This document shows positions 15,517 to 24,838 of a stretch of 64,000 nt of DNA, piece by piece. The position numbers and the translations under genes are program-made. Position 1 is the stretch's first letter. Every line of letters starts with the position of its first letter. Below the pieces are notes generated by a model that was not told the origin of the DNA, ran no database searches, and saw nothing but the letters and a program-made list of their open reading frames with translations. The DNA is from Chitinophaga rhizosphaerae (GTDB taxonomy: Bacteria > Bacteroidota > Bacteroidia > Chitinophagales > Chitinophagaceae), in assembly GCF_003958645.1 (NCBI RefSeq), contig NZ_RXLO01000002.1, forward strand, positions 682,001-746,000, read 5' to 3'.

Positions 15517-17040
15517 ATGGAAACTAAAAGAGCGATCCTGATCATCATGGATGGCTGGGGCCTGGGCCAGGTGCCCGCCGCAGACGCCATCGCACATGCA
15601 AACACCCCCTTCGTAGACAGTCTCTATGAACAATTCCCCCATAGCAACCTCATCACCTGCGGAGAAGACGTAGGGCTCCCCGACGGGCAAATGGGCAATT
15701 CCGAAGTAGGGCACCTCAATATCGGGGCCGGAAGGATCGTTTACCAGGAACTTCAGCGCATCAACGTGGCCGTAAGAGATGGCGAGCTCGCCGCCAGCAA
15801 GGTGCTGCAAGACGCTATGGACTACGCCCGCAATAACAATAAAGCCCTCCACTTCATCGGCCTGGTGAGCGATGGCGGCGTGCATTCCCATATCTCCCAC
15901 CTCAAAGCCCTCGCCACTATCGCGAAAGATCGCGGGCTCACAAACGTGTTTGTACATGCGTTCACTGATGGTCGCGATACCGATCCCAAAGGCGGCCTCG
16001 GCTACCTCGACGATCTCCAGCAACACCTGAACGCCACCACCGGCCGCATCGCTTCCGTTACCGGGCGCTATTACGCCATGGACCGCGACAAGCGCTGGGA
16101 AAGGGTGAAACTCGCCTACGATGCGCTCGTGAACGGCACCGGTACGCCTACGCACGACGTGCTGACCGCCGTGAAAGCCTCCTATGCGGAAGGCGTGACC
16201 GACGAGTTCATCAAGCCCATCATCGTTACCGACGCGCAACAGCAGCCCATCGGCAACATTCAGCCGGGCGACGCGGTGATCTGCTTCAACTTCCGCACGG
16301 ACCGCTGCCGCGAGATCACGGAAGTGCTCACCCAGCAAGCGTTCCCCGACTTCGGCATGCAGCCCCTGGCATTGCATTATACGACCATGACCGAATACGA
16401 CAAAGCCTTCAAGGGCGTGCATGTCATTTTCGAGAACGATAATCTTTCCATGACGCTCGGCGAAGTTCTGGAGAAGTACGGCAAAAAGCAGATCCGCATC
16501 GCGGAAACAGAGAAGTATCCGCACGTGAGCTTCTTCTTCTCCGGCGGCCGTGAAACACCTTTCGAAGGCGAAAAACGCATTCTCGTGCCCTCCCCGAAGG
16601 TAGCCACCTACGACCTGCAGCCCGAAATGAGCGCCCCCGAACTGGCAGACGCCATCCTCCCCGAACTGGAGCAGCGCACAGCCGATTTCGTGGTCCTCAA
16701 TTTTGCGAACGCAGACATGGTGGGCCACACCGGTGTTTGGCCGGCGGCCATCAAAGCCGTGGAAACCGTAGACGCCTGCGTATCCAAGGTCGTATCCACC
16801 GCATTGCTGAACGATTACACCATCTTCCTCACGGCAGACCACGGCAACGCGGACTTCATGATCAACGAAGACGGTACGCCCAACACCGCGCACACCCTCA
16901 ATCCCGTGCCTTTCTTCATCATCAGCAACGATTTCAAGGGTGAGATCAAAAACGGTAAACTGGGCGACCTCGCTCCTACCATCCTCCACTTCATGGGCCT
17001 GCCCATCCCGAAAGAGATGACCGGCAACGTACTTGTATAA
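15517..17040 (+). CDS. gpmI: 2,3-bisphosphoglycerate-independent phosphoglycerate mutase
   Basis: 507 aa. Alkaline-phosphatase-like metal motifs: IIMDGWGLG (~8-16), the nucleophile serine in GNSEVGHLNIGAGR (~64), DGRDTDP (~152), FNFRTDRCREI (~255), then TADHGNAD (~440) and a C-terminal His in NTAHTLNPVPF. It interconverts 3- and 2-phosphoglycerate in glycolysis using two Mn2+ ions. A terminator follows directly. Confidence 0.97.
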   Translation: METKRAILIIMDGWGLGQVPAADAIAHANTPFVDSLYEQFPHSNLITCGEDVGLPDGQMGNSEVGHLNIGAGRIVYQELQRINVAVRDGELAASKVLQDAMDYARNNNKALHFIGLVSDGGVHSHISHLKALATIAKDRGLTNVFVHAFTDGRDTDPKGGLGYLDDLQQHLNATTGRIASVTGRYYAMDRDKRWERVKLAYDALVNGTGTPTHDVLTAVKASYAEGVTDEFIKPIIVTDAQQQPIGNIQPGDAVICFNFRTDRCREITEVLTQQAFPDFGMQPLALHYTTMTEYDKAFKGVHVIFENDNLSMTLGEVLEKYGKKQIRIAETEKYPHVSFFFSGGRETPFEGEKRILVPSPKVATYDLQPEMSAPELADAILPELEQRTADFVVLNFANADMVGHTGVWPAAIKAVETVDACVSKVVSTALLNDYTIFLTADHGNADFMINEDGTPNTAHTLNPVPFFIISNDFKGEIKNGKLGDLAPTILHFMGLPIPKEMTGNVLV

Positions 17041-17059
17041 ACCTCAACAGGATACATCG

Positions 17060-17087
17060 AAAGGGGCTGCAACCGCGGCCCCTTTTT
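17060..17087 (+). terminator. Intrinsic terminator of gpmI
   Basis: AAAGGGGC pairs with GCCCCTTT; the inner GC/GC pairs extend the stem. It is followed by six Ts. Confidence 0.85.
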
Positions 17088-17225
17088 TATTTTGCGCCGC
17101 CTGTAACTTTCCCGGGCCGCTTCCCGTTTAACACGTGATGAAGCCGGAAGGCTTCTCCCGAAACCGATTATTCTACTATTACCATAAGTTTTTTAGTGCT
17201 CTCGACAGATTTGCTCATGCATCAG

Positions 17226-17256
17226 ATGCGCCGTATTCACGGTGCATTTTTTTTAT
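17226..17256 (+). terminator. Second, orphan intrinsic terminator
   Basis: ATGC-g-CCG and CGG-t-GCAT form a hairpin followed by about nine Ts. It lies ~140 bp after the gpmI terminator and before the lipoprotein gene, with no ORF between. It may end a small RNA from 17090-17225, or back up gpmI termination. Confidence 0.65.
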
Positions 17257-17278
17257 AGGCCGATTAAGGCTACACCAT

Positions 17279-17286
17279 TAAATTTG
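17279..17286 (+). promoter_or_regulatory. Candidate -7 element (TAAATTTG) for lipoprotein-uvrC
   Basis: Exact TAnnTTTG match whose end is 5 bases from the ATG at 17292, which would give a leaderless mRNA. The -33 region is poor. Confidence 0.4.
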
Positions 17287-17291
17287 TGGGT

Positions 17292-17873
17292 ATGAGAATC
17301 GTATTTGCTGGGCTTTTTGCGTTGTTGATGACCGGATGCCGGCTGCCCGAGCCCAAAGGCGGCGCGCCCGTTGCCTTGCGGGACCATAGCTACAGGGCGC
17401 TGGGGAACTATTGCTGGGACGAGATCGCCCGGATGCGGAAATCGCCCTTCCAGATCACCAAAACCATCCGCCTCAACGGGCAAACGGTTTCTTCTCCGGT
17501 GAAAGACAGCGCCGGGCTGGAGGCGCTCTTCCGCCCCCTGATGGACGCCGATATCAGCCGTCCGTCGCTGGCGGACGCGTACGACATCGATACCATTCCC
17601 AATCATTTTTCGGGAGATACGACCTTCATCCACCGCACCCGCGGCAAACAGACCTGGCCTGCACAGCTGATCGTGGAGATCGACAGCAGCCGGCGCATCA
17701 AATCCGTCCAGGCTTCTTCCCACACAAAGAACCCTGTGTACGAATACCGCCAGGAGATCGTATATGAGCGCGATCGCCAGCTCTCCATCAGCTCCCATCA
17801 GAAAATTATCTTCATGAAAGCGGAAAACATGGAAACCATCGCTCTTTTCCGCCCATTAACAGCGCAGCAATGA
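17292..17873 (+). CDS. Hypothetical lipoprotein
   Basis: 193 aa. The lipoprotein signal is FAGLFALLMTGC with the modified cysteine at ~17. The remainder is a soluble domain of no family I recognise, containing HRTRGKQTWPAQLIVEIDSS and a C-terminal amphipathic stretch. A GTG six bases upstream is an alternative start, but the ATG gives a normal signal peptide. Its stop overlaps the uvrC start (ATGA), so the two are translationally coupled. The pairing with uvrC looks positional rather than functional. Confidence 0.75.
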   Translation: MRIVFAGLFALLMTGCRLPEPKGGAPVALRDHSYRALGNYCWDEIARMRKSPFQITKTIRLNGQTVSSPVKDSAGLEALFRPLMDADISRPSLADAYDIDTIPNHFSGDTTFIHRTRGKQTWPAQLIVEIDSSRRIKSVQASSHTKNPVYEYRQEIVYERDRQLSISSHQKIIFMKAENMETIALFRPLTAQQ

Positions 17874-19678
17874 CGTCAGCGGAATTTTCCCGGATATCGC
17901 ATACCATTCCCACCCAGGCCGGCATCTACAAATATTTCGACGCCGGCGGGGAACTGCTGTACATCGGCAAGGCCAAAAGCCTCCGCAAGCGCGTTTCCTC
18001 CTATTTCGTCAAGAACCACGACAACTATAAAACCCGGAAGCTGGTAGACAATATCCACCACATCGAGTTCACGATCGTAGACAACGAAAAAGACGCATTC
18101 CTGCTGGAAAACGCCCTCATCAAGCAGTTCCGCCCGAAATACAACATCGATCTGAAAGACGATAAAACGTATCCGTTCATCGTCATCAAGCACGAATCCT
18201 TCCCCCGCGTTTTCCTCACCCGCCGCGTGATCAAAGACGGGTCGGAATACCTCGGCCCCTTCACCTCCGTAGGCCGCGTGCGCGAGCTGCTGGAAGTGAT
18301 CCGCTACAACATCCCCCTGCGCACCTGCAACCTCAACCTGTCTGAACAGAACATCAAAAAAGGGAAGTTCAAGGTGTGCCTGGAATACCATCTCGGCAAC
18401 TGCAAAGGCCCCTGCGAAGGGCTGCAATCTGCCGAAGATTACCGGGAAGGGCTGCAATCCGTGAAGGAAATCCTCCGCGGCAACCTCTCGCCCGTGCTCA
18501 ACGTGTTCAAGTCGAAAATGCAGGAACATGCGATGAACATGGAATTCGAGAAAGCGGAAATCGAACGGAAGAAAATCGCCAGTTTGCAGGATTACCAGGC
18601 CCGGTCTACCATCGTGAGCAGCCGCGTCGGGAACGTGGACGTGTTCACCATCCTGTCTGAAGGCAATTTCGCGTATGTGAACTACCTGCGCGTGCTCAAC
18701 GGCACCATCGCCGATACCAAGACCGTGACGCTGGAAAAGAAGCTGGAAGAGACGGACGAAGAAGTGATGGAATACGCCATCGGGTACCTACGCGAGGCGT
18801 TCCAAAGCCTGGCGCGCGAGATCGTACTGCCCTTCCACGTCGATTTTCCGGAGGAGAATGTGGAAGTGATCGTCCCGAAAGGCGGCGACAAAAAGAAACT
18901 GCTCGATCTTTCCACCAAAAACGTCGACTATTTCCGCGAAGAGCTGCGCAAGAAAAAGATCCTGCACCTCGAAGGCAAGAGCGATATGGAAGTGAGGAAG
19001 GTGCTGTACCAGCTGCAGGCCGACCTGGAGCTGCAGGAACTGCCCGTTCATATCGAATGTTTCGATAACTCCAACTTCCAGGGGAGCTATCCCGTTTCGG
19101 CCTGCGTCGTATTTAAAGACGGTGTGGCGTCGAAGAAGGATTACCGCCATTTCAATATCAAAACGGTGGAAGGTATCAACGACTTCGCGTCCATGACGGA
19201 AGTGGTGTACCGCCGTTACAAGCGCCTGCTGGAAGAAGAACAGCCATTGCCGCAGCTGGTTATCATCGACGGTGGTAAAGGCCAGTTGGGCGCGGCAATG
19301 GAAAGTATCCGCAAGCTCGATCTCATCGGCAGCATGACGGTGGTGGGTTTGGCGAAGAACGAGGAGGAGATTTTCTTCCCGGGCGACAAGGATTCCATCA
19401 AGCTGCCGTACGACAGTGAGAGCCTGAAGCTGATCCGGCGCGTCCGCGACGAGGTGCACCGTTTCGGCATTACGTTCCACCGGCAGAAGCGCAGCAAGGG
19501 CACGTTCAGGAACGAGCTGGAATCGATCAAGGGGATTGGTGAAAACACGGCTACGCAGCTGTTGCAGCAACACCGGTCGGTCAATAAGGTGAAGGCGTTA
19601 AGTAAAGACGAACTGGTGAAGGAAGTGGGCCTGAAAAAGGCGACGCTGATCTGGGAGCACTTTCATGGTACTGACTAA
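17870..19678 (+). CDS. uvrC: Excinuclease ABC subunit C
   Basis: 602 aa. The N-terminal GIY-YIG nuclease (AGIYKYFDAGGELLYIGKAK, ~17-36) makes the 3' incision. A cysteine cluster region (CLEYHLGNCKGPC) and a UVR helical hairpin (~200-240) follow. The RNase H-like nuclease has its acidic core in ECFDNSNFQG (~395) and VIIDGGKGQL (~465). A C-terminal helix-hairpin-helix (IKGIGENTATQLLQQH) is present. All regions needed for dual incision with UvrAB are there. Confidence 0.97.
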   Translation: MTSAEFSRISHTIPTQAGIYKYFDAGGELLYIGKAKSLRKRVSSYFVKNHDNYKTRKLVDNIHHIEFTIVDNEKDAFLLENALIKQFRPKYNIDLKDDKTYPFIVIKHESFPRVFLTRRVIKDGSEYLGPFTSVGRVRELLEVIRYNIPLRTCNLNLSEQNIKKGKFKVCLEYHLGNCKGPCEGLQSAEDYREGLQSVKEILRGNLSPVLNVFKSKMQEHAMNMEFEKAEIERKKIASLQDYQARSTIVSSRVGNVDVFTILSEGNFAYVNYLRVLNGTIADTKTVTLEKKLEETDEEVMEYAIGYLREAFQSLAREIVLPFHVDFPEENVEVIVPKGGDKKKLLDLSTKNVDYFREELRKKKILHLEGKSDMEVRKVLYQLQADLELQELPVHIECFDNSNFQGSYPVSACVVFKDGVASKKDYRHFNIKTVEGINDFASMTEVVYRRYKRLLEEEQPLPQLVIIDGGKGQLGAAMESIRKLDLIGSMTVVGLAKNEEEIFFPGDKDSIKLPYDSESLKLIRRVRDEVHRFGITFHRQKRSKGTFRNELESIKGIGENTATQLLQQHRSVNKVKALSKDELVKEVGLKKATLIWEHFHGTD

Positions 19679-19981
19679 AATCCCGTCAAAAAATCACGGC
19701 TTCCTACAAAAGAGAGAGCCCGGTTTGAGAACCAGGCTCTATTCCCCAAGTTAACCATTAAAAGACACAGATTTATTTTTGATGACCGGCAGGCCGCCGG
19801 TGGATCTTCGTTGTTAAAACATGACAATTACACGTTCATGCAAGCGTGTTTTATCACATTACTAAAGTAATGCGTATGTGGCTGTGCCGTTGTTAAGTAT
19901 TTGTTATCGGCACGAAATAGCTGTTAGCTGTAACCTGCAACAGCATTGAGTTTCAAACGATCTATCGGGATTGGGAATTTG
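19679..19981. other. Intergenic region between convergent uvrC and DinB-family gene
   Basis: About 300 bp without a gene. It holds a hairpin at 19715-19740 (AGAGCC/GGCTCT with inner GGTT/AACC) that probably ends uvrC. A second stem near 19890-19915 is GTGCCG...CGGCAC around an AT-rich loop. I see no ORF, promoter or known RNA. Confidence 0.5.
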
Positions 19982-20608
19982 TTAGCGGGCGGTCTCGGAG
20001 AGGTACTGCAAATTGACCGCAGCCACATCTGCGCCCCGTGCAGTTTCCACACTGCGGATAGCTTGCAGCATGTGCCTTTGCGCGTGCGCGATGAGGAACC
20101 GGAACGTATCGCCGGCCTTCAGCGCCACGAGTTTCGACAGCGTGGTCGGCAACCGGATGCCGCCGATGTCGATCTGCTTGGCGGCTTGCAGGAGCGACAA
20201 CATCCATTCCTGTTGCGAGTGGAATTCGTCGAGCGTTTGCGCCGCGTCTAACCGGGGAGCGGGATGGTGATTTTTCGGGGCCGACATTTTCATTTTCAGG
20301 CTGCCGTCGTTCTTCGGCAACATCGTTTGCGTAAAATAATTGCCCAGCCAGCCACTGCGGAATTGCTCCGGTACGGGTCGTTTTTGGGAAAGGAATTTGC
20401 GGAAGGCCTCGTCGAAAGCCGGCAGGTAGAAACGGCCGTAGCCGTTGAGATGTTCCAGGCACTGGATGGCAGACCATTTGCCCGGCGCCGGCGGTTGCAG
20501 GAGAAGGTCGTGGGGCTGGGAGGCGAGGTAACGGTCTGCCGCCGCGCGAAGATTGTTCACGTCTTGCTGCAGCCCGCTGAGCAGGGTTTCTGAGTGAAAG
20601 GTAGGCAT
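19982..20608 (-). CDS. DinB superfamily protein
   Basis: 208 aa from the ATG at 20608 (MPTFHSETLL); an ATG 27 bp further upstream is possible. This is the DinB/YfiT four-helix-bundle type. The metal-type histidines appear to be in KWSAIQCLEHLNGYG (~44-58), HSQQEW and FLIAHAQRHM (~178-187). Family members act as metal-dependent thiol S-transferases or are uncharacterised. It lies 71 bp downstream of the Crp-type regulator on the same strand, a pairing common in this phylum. Confidence 0.8.
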   Translation of the reverse strand: MPTFHSETLLSGLQQDVNNLRAAADRYLASQPHDLLLQPPAPGKWSAIQCLEHLNGYGRFYLPAFDEAFRKFLSQKRPVPEQFRSGWLGNYFTQTMLPKNDGSLKMKMSAPKNHHPAPRLDAAQTLDEFHSQQEWMLSLLQAAKQIDIGGIRLPTTLSKLVALKAGDTFRFLIAHAQRHMLQAIRSVETARGADVAAVNLQYLSETAR

Positions 20609-20679
20609 GTGAAGAGATTTAATGATCCGATGCAAAGGTAATCCGGCTATTTACACGAAATCTTTGTCTGCGCCAAGAT

Positions 20680-21252
20680 TTACAATCGGACCCCACCTAA
20701 TAGCTTGCTGAACGTAGCAGGATCGATGCCGAGGTAGGATGCGAGGTATTTGTGGGGGATGAGCTGGAGGACGTGCGGGCTCCTGGCGAGGAGGCGCCTG
20801 AATTTCTGCTCCGCGCCCAGCGTCTGTATTTCGATCAGCCGTTCCATCACACCCGCCATGGCGGCCATGGTGCCGATATGCACCCATCGGGCTATGGAAG
20901 GATGTTGCTGCATGAGCCGCTGAATATCGTTGTACGAAATCCGTAAAAAGGCGCTCTGGGTAAGGGTTTCCAGGTAATACCGCGATGGTTGCTGCAGGAA
21001 AAACGAATCGATGATGCCGGAAAAGGAACCGGGATAGGAGAACATCAGGGTGGCTTCCTTTTGTCCTTCAGCGAGGGCAAACGCGCGCTGGAGCCCCTCG
21101 GTCACGTAATAGCAGTATCGCTCGGTGTCTCCCGCGGCCGTAAGCACCGTTTTCCGTTTGCAGGCCAGCGGGAGGAAGCAGCCGGAAAGGTCTTCCCAGG
21201 CATCCTCCGGAAGCGGAACAACGGCATCTATGGCGGAACGGAGTTGCTGCAT
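20680..21252 (-). CDS. Crp/Fnr family transcriptional regulator
   Basis: 190 aa. A cyclic-nucleotide-binding-like beta barrel (~25-115) includes GDTERYCYYVTEGLQRAFAL. A helical dimer segment follows, then a C-terminal winged HTH (PHKYLASYLGIDPATFSKLL). The PGSFSGIIDSF loop replaces the cAMP phosphate-binding cassette, so cAMP is probably not the ligand. It likely controls the DinB gene downstream. Confidence 0.85.
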   Translation of the reverse strand: MQQLRSAIDAVVPLPEDAWEDLSGCFLPLACKRKTVLTAAGDTERYCYYVTEGLQRAFALAEGQKEATLMFSYPGSFSGIIDSFFLQQPSRYYLETLTQSAFLRISYNDIQRLMQQHPSIARWVHIGTMAAMAGVMERLIEIQTLGAEQKFRRLLARSPHVLQLIPHKYLASYLGIDPATFSKLLGGVRL

Positions 21253-21269
21253 GGCTGTAAGATATAAAA

Positions 21270-21300
21270 AAAACCGCCCCAGATTACCCGGAGCGGCTTC
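21270..21300 (-). terminator. Intrinsic terminator of the gld operon
   Basis: On the minus strand, CCGC-x-CC and GG-x-GCGG pair around a short loop, followed by eight Ts. It lies 36 bp after the gldN stop. Confidence 0.8.
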
Positions 21301-21335
21301 TCATTATTGTTCGCAGGATTTGAGCGCGTGGGAGA

Positions 21336-22361
21336 TTAGTATTCCCACAGGTCCTGTTCTTTGTTAAAGATCTTGTCTTTGATGGCCTGGCCTTCCAGGA
21401 GGCGCATTACACCGTCTTTGATGTAATTGCTGATCTCGCGGTTGAACGCGTTCTTTTCCTTCACAACGAAGCTGGAGAAGAAGCGCATTTCGAAGAGGTC
21501 TTCCCAGGTCATGGTAGACGCGTCGTTATTCTGGTTATATACGTCGTATTTGGCCAGAACGGGGCGCAGATCGGGGTAATAGAGCCAGAACAGGGGGATG
21601 GTGGCGCGCACGGTACCGTCGTCGTTGATACGGGATACCATGGGGGCGATGCCGAGGATGCGGACCTTCAGCGCGGAGGCTTCCTGGTCAAACACCCAAA
21701 CTTCCTTGATCTTGTACTGTTTGATCGTTTCGGGGTTGAACTCGTCGCGGATCGTGACGTTCTTTTCCTCCCCGGTAACCGGGTCGATGCTGCGAACGGT
21801 CCTTTCCTCGCCCGAGAGCTTGGTCATGATCTCGTCGTAGTTCATGAGGGTGCTGAAACGGTCGTCGATCGGGCTGAAAGCCTCAACTTCCTTGTTCTTG
21901 ATCGCCGCAAGCAGGATATTGATGAGGAGCTGGTTGATGCCGGTCTCATCTTCCACATTGTACTGGAAGGGGAGGTTCATCTTCTCGCGCACATCGATGA
22001 TCTGCCAGATCTGTTTTTCCCAGAACTTGTCGTCTTCACGGATGTGATCGTAAGCGATGGGCACGCGGTCGCGGATAGGGCTCTTTTCGGAAACCCCGTC
22101 TACCCGCAGCGATTTACGCGGCGTGTCTACCGGTGTGCCTACCCCGTCTTGCCGGAGCGATGTGGGCGCGGTGCCTGCCGGGGCGGCGGGCACATTTACC
22201 GGGTTGCCGGTGGCCGGGTTGGTCACGGGTGCGGGTTGCTGCTGCTCGGGTTGCGGATCGGTATTACCTCTTCTGCGGCGCGACTGTGCGTCGGCGGTGG
22301 AAGCGATGAAAACCAGCAACAATGCGCTCAGGCTGATCCTTTTCAATATTACTGCTTGCAT
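21336..22361 (-). CDS. gldN: Gliding motility / type IX secretion protein GldN (PorN)
   Basis: 341 aa. Signal peptide (SALLLVFIASTADAQS) followed by a low-complexity Pro/Thr/Gln region (~27-95). The GldN domain begins at about DRVPIAYDHIREDDKFWEKQ. Typical segments include IPLFWLYYPDLRPVLAKYDV and TWEDLFEMRFFSSFVVKE. GldN/PorN forms the periplasmic ring with the lipoprotein GldK/PorK at the outer membrane. It is the last gene of gldKLMN, 21 bp after gldM. Confidence 0.96.
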   Translation of the reverse strand: MQAVILKRISLSALLLVFIASTADAQSRRRRGNTDPQPEQQQPAPVTNPATGNPVNVPAAPAGTAPTSLRQDGVGTPVDTPRKSLRVDGVSEKSPIRDRVPIAYDHIREDDKFWEKQIWQIIDVREKMNLPFQYNVEDETGINQLLINILLAAIKNKEVEAFSPIDDRFSTLMNYDEIMTKLSGEERTVRSIDPVTGEEKNVTIRDEFNPETIKQYKIKEVWVFDQEASALKVRILGIAPMVSRINDDGTVRATIPLFWLYYPDLRPVLAKYDVYNQNNDASTMTWEDLFEMRFFSSFVVKEKNAFNREISNYIKDGVMRLLEGQAIKDKIFNKEQDLWEY

Positions 22362-22382
22362 AGCCAGTAACGGTTTTTTACG

Positions 22383-23921
22383 TTAATTGATCTTGAAGTT
22401 TACGTTGGGCATGGAACGAACCCTTCCGTCCGGACCTTTCACCTTGATGTTGTCGAAATACACCTGGTCGCCGGGTTTAATGCTACGGATGGCGCCCTGC
22501 AGCTCGGGGTTGTTAGGCCAGAGCTCGGAAGTAGCGTCTCCTTCGGCATACGGACGGTTGCGCGATTCGATACCCATACGGTAGCCAACTACAGCGTAGC
22601 GGACACCGTCGAACACGAAGTCTTCCAGGTCGGCGCGGAGGCCTTGCTGTACTTTGAATTCGGCGGCTTTCATGGTGGGGCCTTTGGTGAGGCCTACCTT
22701 GATAGACGGGTCGGGTACGTTCTTCACGCGGAATTCTTTGGAATCGAGGGTCTTTACCTGGCCATCAACTTCTGCGGAAACCGTGATCACGGCTTTACCT
22801 GTAGAGCTGACGGTTACTACGAATTCGCCCGGGCCTTTTTTAGTGATCTGACCGCCGCAACCGCTGATCGTAGCATTCACCTTGTCAGACGGTACGCCTG
22901 CTGCGGTGATGGAGATCGGGTTTTGGAGGGCTACGTACATCACGTTCATTTTATCGGCCGAGATGGAAGTGGCTGCGGAGCTCACTTTATAAGTTTCCTC
23001 GAAAGGAGATCTTACAACTTGCCCATTAGGCTTGGTCAGCTCAATGATACCGGCGATTTTGAATTCCCCGGTGCTGCCCACTTTTAATTCGTAAGTGCCT
23101 TTCCCATCAGACGCAGGTACCGAAGCCCCGTTGATCACGATATTCGGATTTACGGTGCTGCTGTATGCGCCCATAACCACGGTAGCTTTAAGTGTTTGAC
23201 CGGGTGTGAAGTTTTTCGAGTTGAGGGAAACGAATGCTTCCAGTTTATCGAATGTAAAGTCGTCTTCCGAAACTTCCTTCATCAGTTTATCGATGATCAT
23301 GGCTTCGGAGTTCTTGATATCGTTTTGGAACTTGCTGAGCAGGGTTACGGCAGCGATGGTCGGCACCATGTTGAAATGGTAAGCCGTCCAGTCTTTCTTA
23401 ACCGGGCCTTTCTGAGGGGGCAATCCGATATGGAGCGGGAGGCTCGTATCGAATGCGGCCCTGTCTTTCGGATTGATCAGCGCCAACAATTGATTGCGAT
23501 ATGCATTCAGTTGTTTCTCCAGCGCCGGGCCTTCCTTCTGGTTTTCCATTATACGGGTAGGCGCATCGAGGTTATCTTTACTTTTGATTTCGCCTTCCTC
23601 GTTACGGCCGCCGGCGGCCTTAATAATTTTTTCCTTGAGGGAGTCAAGGTAGGTATAGGTTTGTTCGGACAATTGGCGAACCTGGTCCGCCTTTTCTTTT
23701 CTCGGTTTTACTTTCGCTTCATCAGACGCCATCAGTTTTTCGAACTGCTTATAAGTTTTAGCGTTCTTGCTGGCGATCGATTCATTGGAATTGGTGATGG
23801 ATATGTTTACGATATCGAATGCGTTCAGGATCTCGGCGGATACGTTCAACGCTAACATTGCAGTAAGTACCAGGTACATGAAGTTGATCATCTTCTGCCT
23901 GGGATCTTTTGGTAATGCCAT
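22383..23921 (-). CDS. gldM: Gliding motility / type IX secretion motor protein GldM (PorM)
   Basis: 512 aa. One N-terminal membrane helix (~12-32, INFMYLVLTAMLALNVSAE) and a long periplasmic part made of a helical D1 domain and several Ig-like beta domains. The start MALPKDPRQKMINFMYLVL is diagnostic. GldM is the shaft of the proton-driven GldLM motor and reaches the GldKN ring. It follows gldL by 56 bp. Confidence 0.97.
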   Translation of the reverse strand: MALPKDPRQKMINFMYLVLTAMLALNVSAEILNAFDIVNISITNSNESIASKNAKTYKQFEKLMASDEAKVKPRKEKADQVRQLSEQTYTYLDSLKEKIIKAAGGRNEEGEIKSKDNLDAPTRIMENQKEGPALEKQLNAYRNQLLALINPKDRAAFDTSLPLHIGLPPQKGPVKKDWTAYHFNMVPTIAAVTLLSKFQNDIKNSEAMIIDKLMKEVSEDDFTFDKLEAFVSLNSKNFTPGQTLKATVVMGAYSSTVNPNIVINGASVPASDGKGTYELKVGSTGEFKIAGIIELTKPNGQVVRSPFEETYKVSSAATSISADKMNVMYVALQNPISITAAGVPSDKVNATISGCGGQITKKGPGEFVVTVSSTGKAVITVSAEVDGQVKTLDSKEFRVKNVPDPSIKVGLTKGPTMKAAEFKVQQGLRADLEDFVFDGVRYAVVGYRMGIESRNRPYAEGDATSELWPNNPELQGAIRSIKPGDQVYFDNIKVKGPDGRVRSMPNVNFKIN

Positions 23922-23977
23922 AGTAGTCTACAAGTTTTAGAATTGAATGTCTCTTGTTATTTCACTATTGCGTTACC

Positions 23978-24718
23978 TTATCTGCCTTGCATGGCTGTGA
24001 GCATGTTGCCGTAAACGGTGTTCAGGTTGCTCAGGTTGCGGGCCAGCAGCGTGATTTGTTCCTGCGTTTTCTTGGCATCGTCTACGCTGCCGCTCATAGC
24101 TTTGGAAGCAGTAAGCAGGTTGCTGTAGAAGCTGTTCATCGCTTTCAGGTGGTTATTGGTATCCTGCAGTTCCAGTTCGTAGATAGCGTTCAGGGAGGCC
24201 AGGTTTTTGGTCATGGACTGAACCTGCTCGTGGAAGTTGCGGGTAGATTCGGAAGCGTTGTTGAAGGTAGATACGGCTGCGGCTGCATTGGTGTAAGCCT
24301 GTGTCACGGAACCGATAGCGTTGGCAGCTTCGCGGGTTTTGGCGGTGTAATCGCCGGTGGCGGCTACTACATCGGAGATGTCGCGCATTTTGTCGACAGT
24401 GGTACCCAGTTTGGAGAAGTTGTCGCTCAGGCGGCTGAGGTTCGCAGGAGTGATGTCGGCTTCTTCCAGCATCTTGTCCATTTTGGCAAGGGTGGGGCTG
24501 CCGGCAACTACCACGCCACCAGCTGCAGGTGCGGGGCTGCTATCGGGAACGAATGCATATACAAAGAAGATAAGGGCTTCTACGCTCAGACCCAGGATCA
24601 GTGCAATGTCTGCGCCAGGCCAGTGCTGCAGTTTGAAGAGCGCCCCGATGATCACCACCGATGCGGCGATACATACAAAGAAATTAAGCCATTTCGCTGT
24701 GTTAGGATTCATAGCCAT
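23978..24718 (-). CDS. gldL: Gliding motility / type IX secretion motor protein GldL (PorL)
   Basis: 246 aa. Two N-terminal membrane helices (~10-30 and ~38-57), with KLQHWPGADIAL between them and a glutamate in the second helix (GLSVEALIFF) of the sort proposed to carry protons. A cytoplasmic helical domain with coiled-coil character (~95-245) follows. GldL forms the inner-membrane stator/rotor with GldM. Confidence 0.97.
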   Translation of the reverse strand: MAMNPNTAKWLNFFVCIAASVVIIGALFKLQHWPGADIALILGLSVEALIFFVYAFVPDSSPAPAAGGVVVAGSPTLAKMDKMLEEADITPANLSRLSDNFSKLGTTVDKMRDISDVVAATGDYTAKTREAANAIGSVTQAYTNAAAAVSTFNNASESTRNFHEQVQSMTKNLASLNAIYELELQDTNNHLKAMNSFYSNLLTASKAMSGSVDDAKKTQEQITLLARNLSNLNTVYGNMLTAMQGR

Positions 24719-24838
24719 AGGTTAAAATTTAATTTTATGGGTGATTAAAAGGTAAAAAGCTCGATGCATGCTTGCTGTGCTCATAATGATAGATTTTAAG
24801 ACGTGAGGTTTTATCACCAGGATTTCAGCTATTTATTC

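Noticed and set aside
19890-19915. GTGCCG/CGGCAC stem in the uvrC-DinB gap as a small RNA
   Set aside because: The loop is long and AT-rich, and no terminator-like T run or promoter accompanies it.
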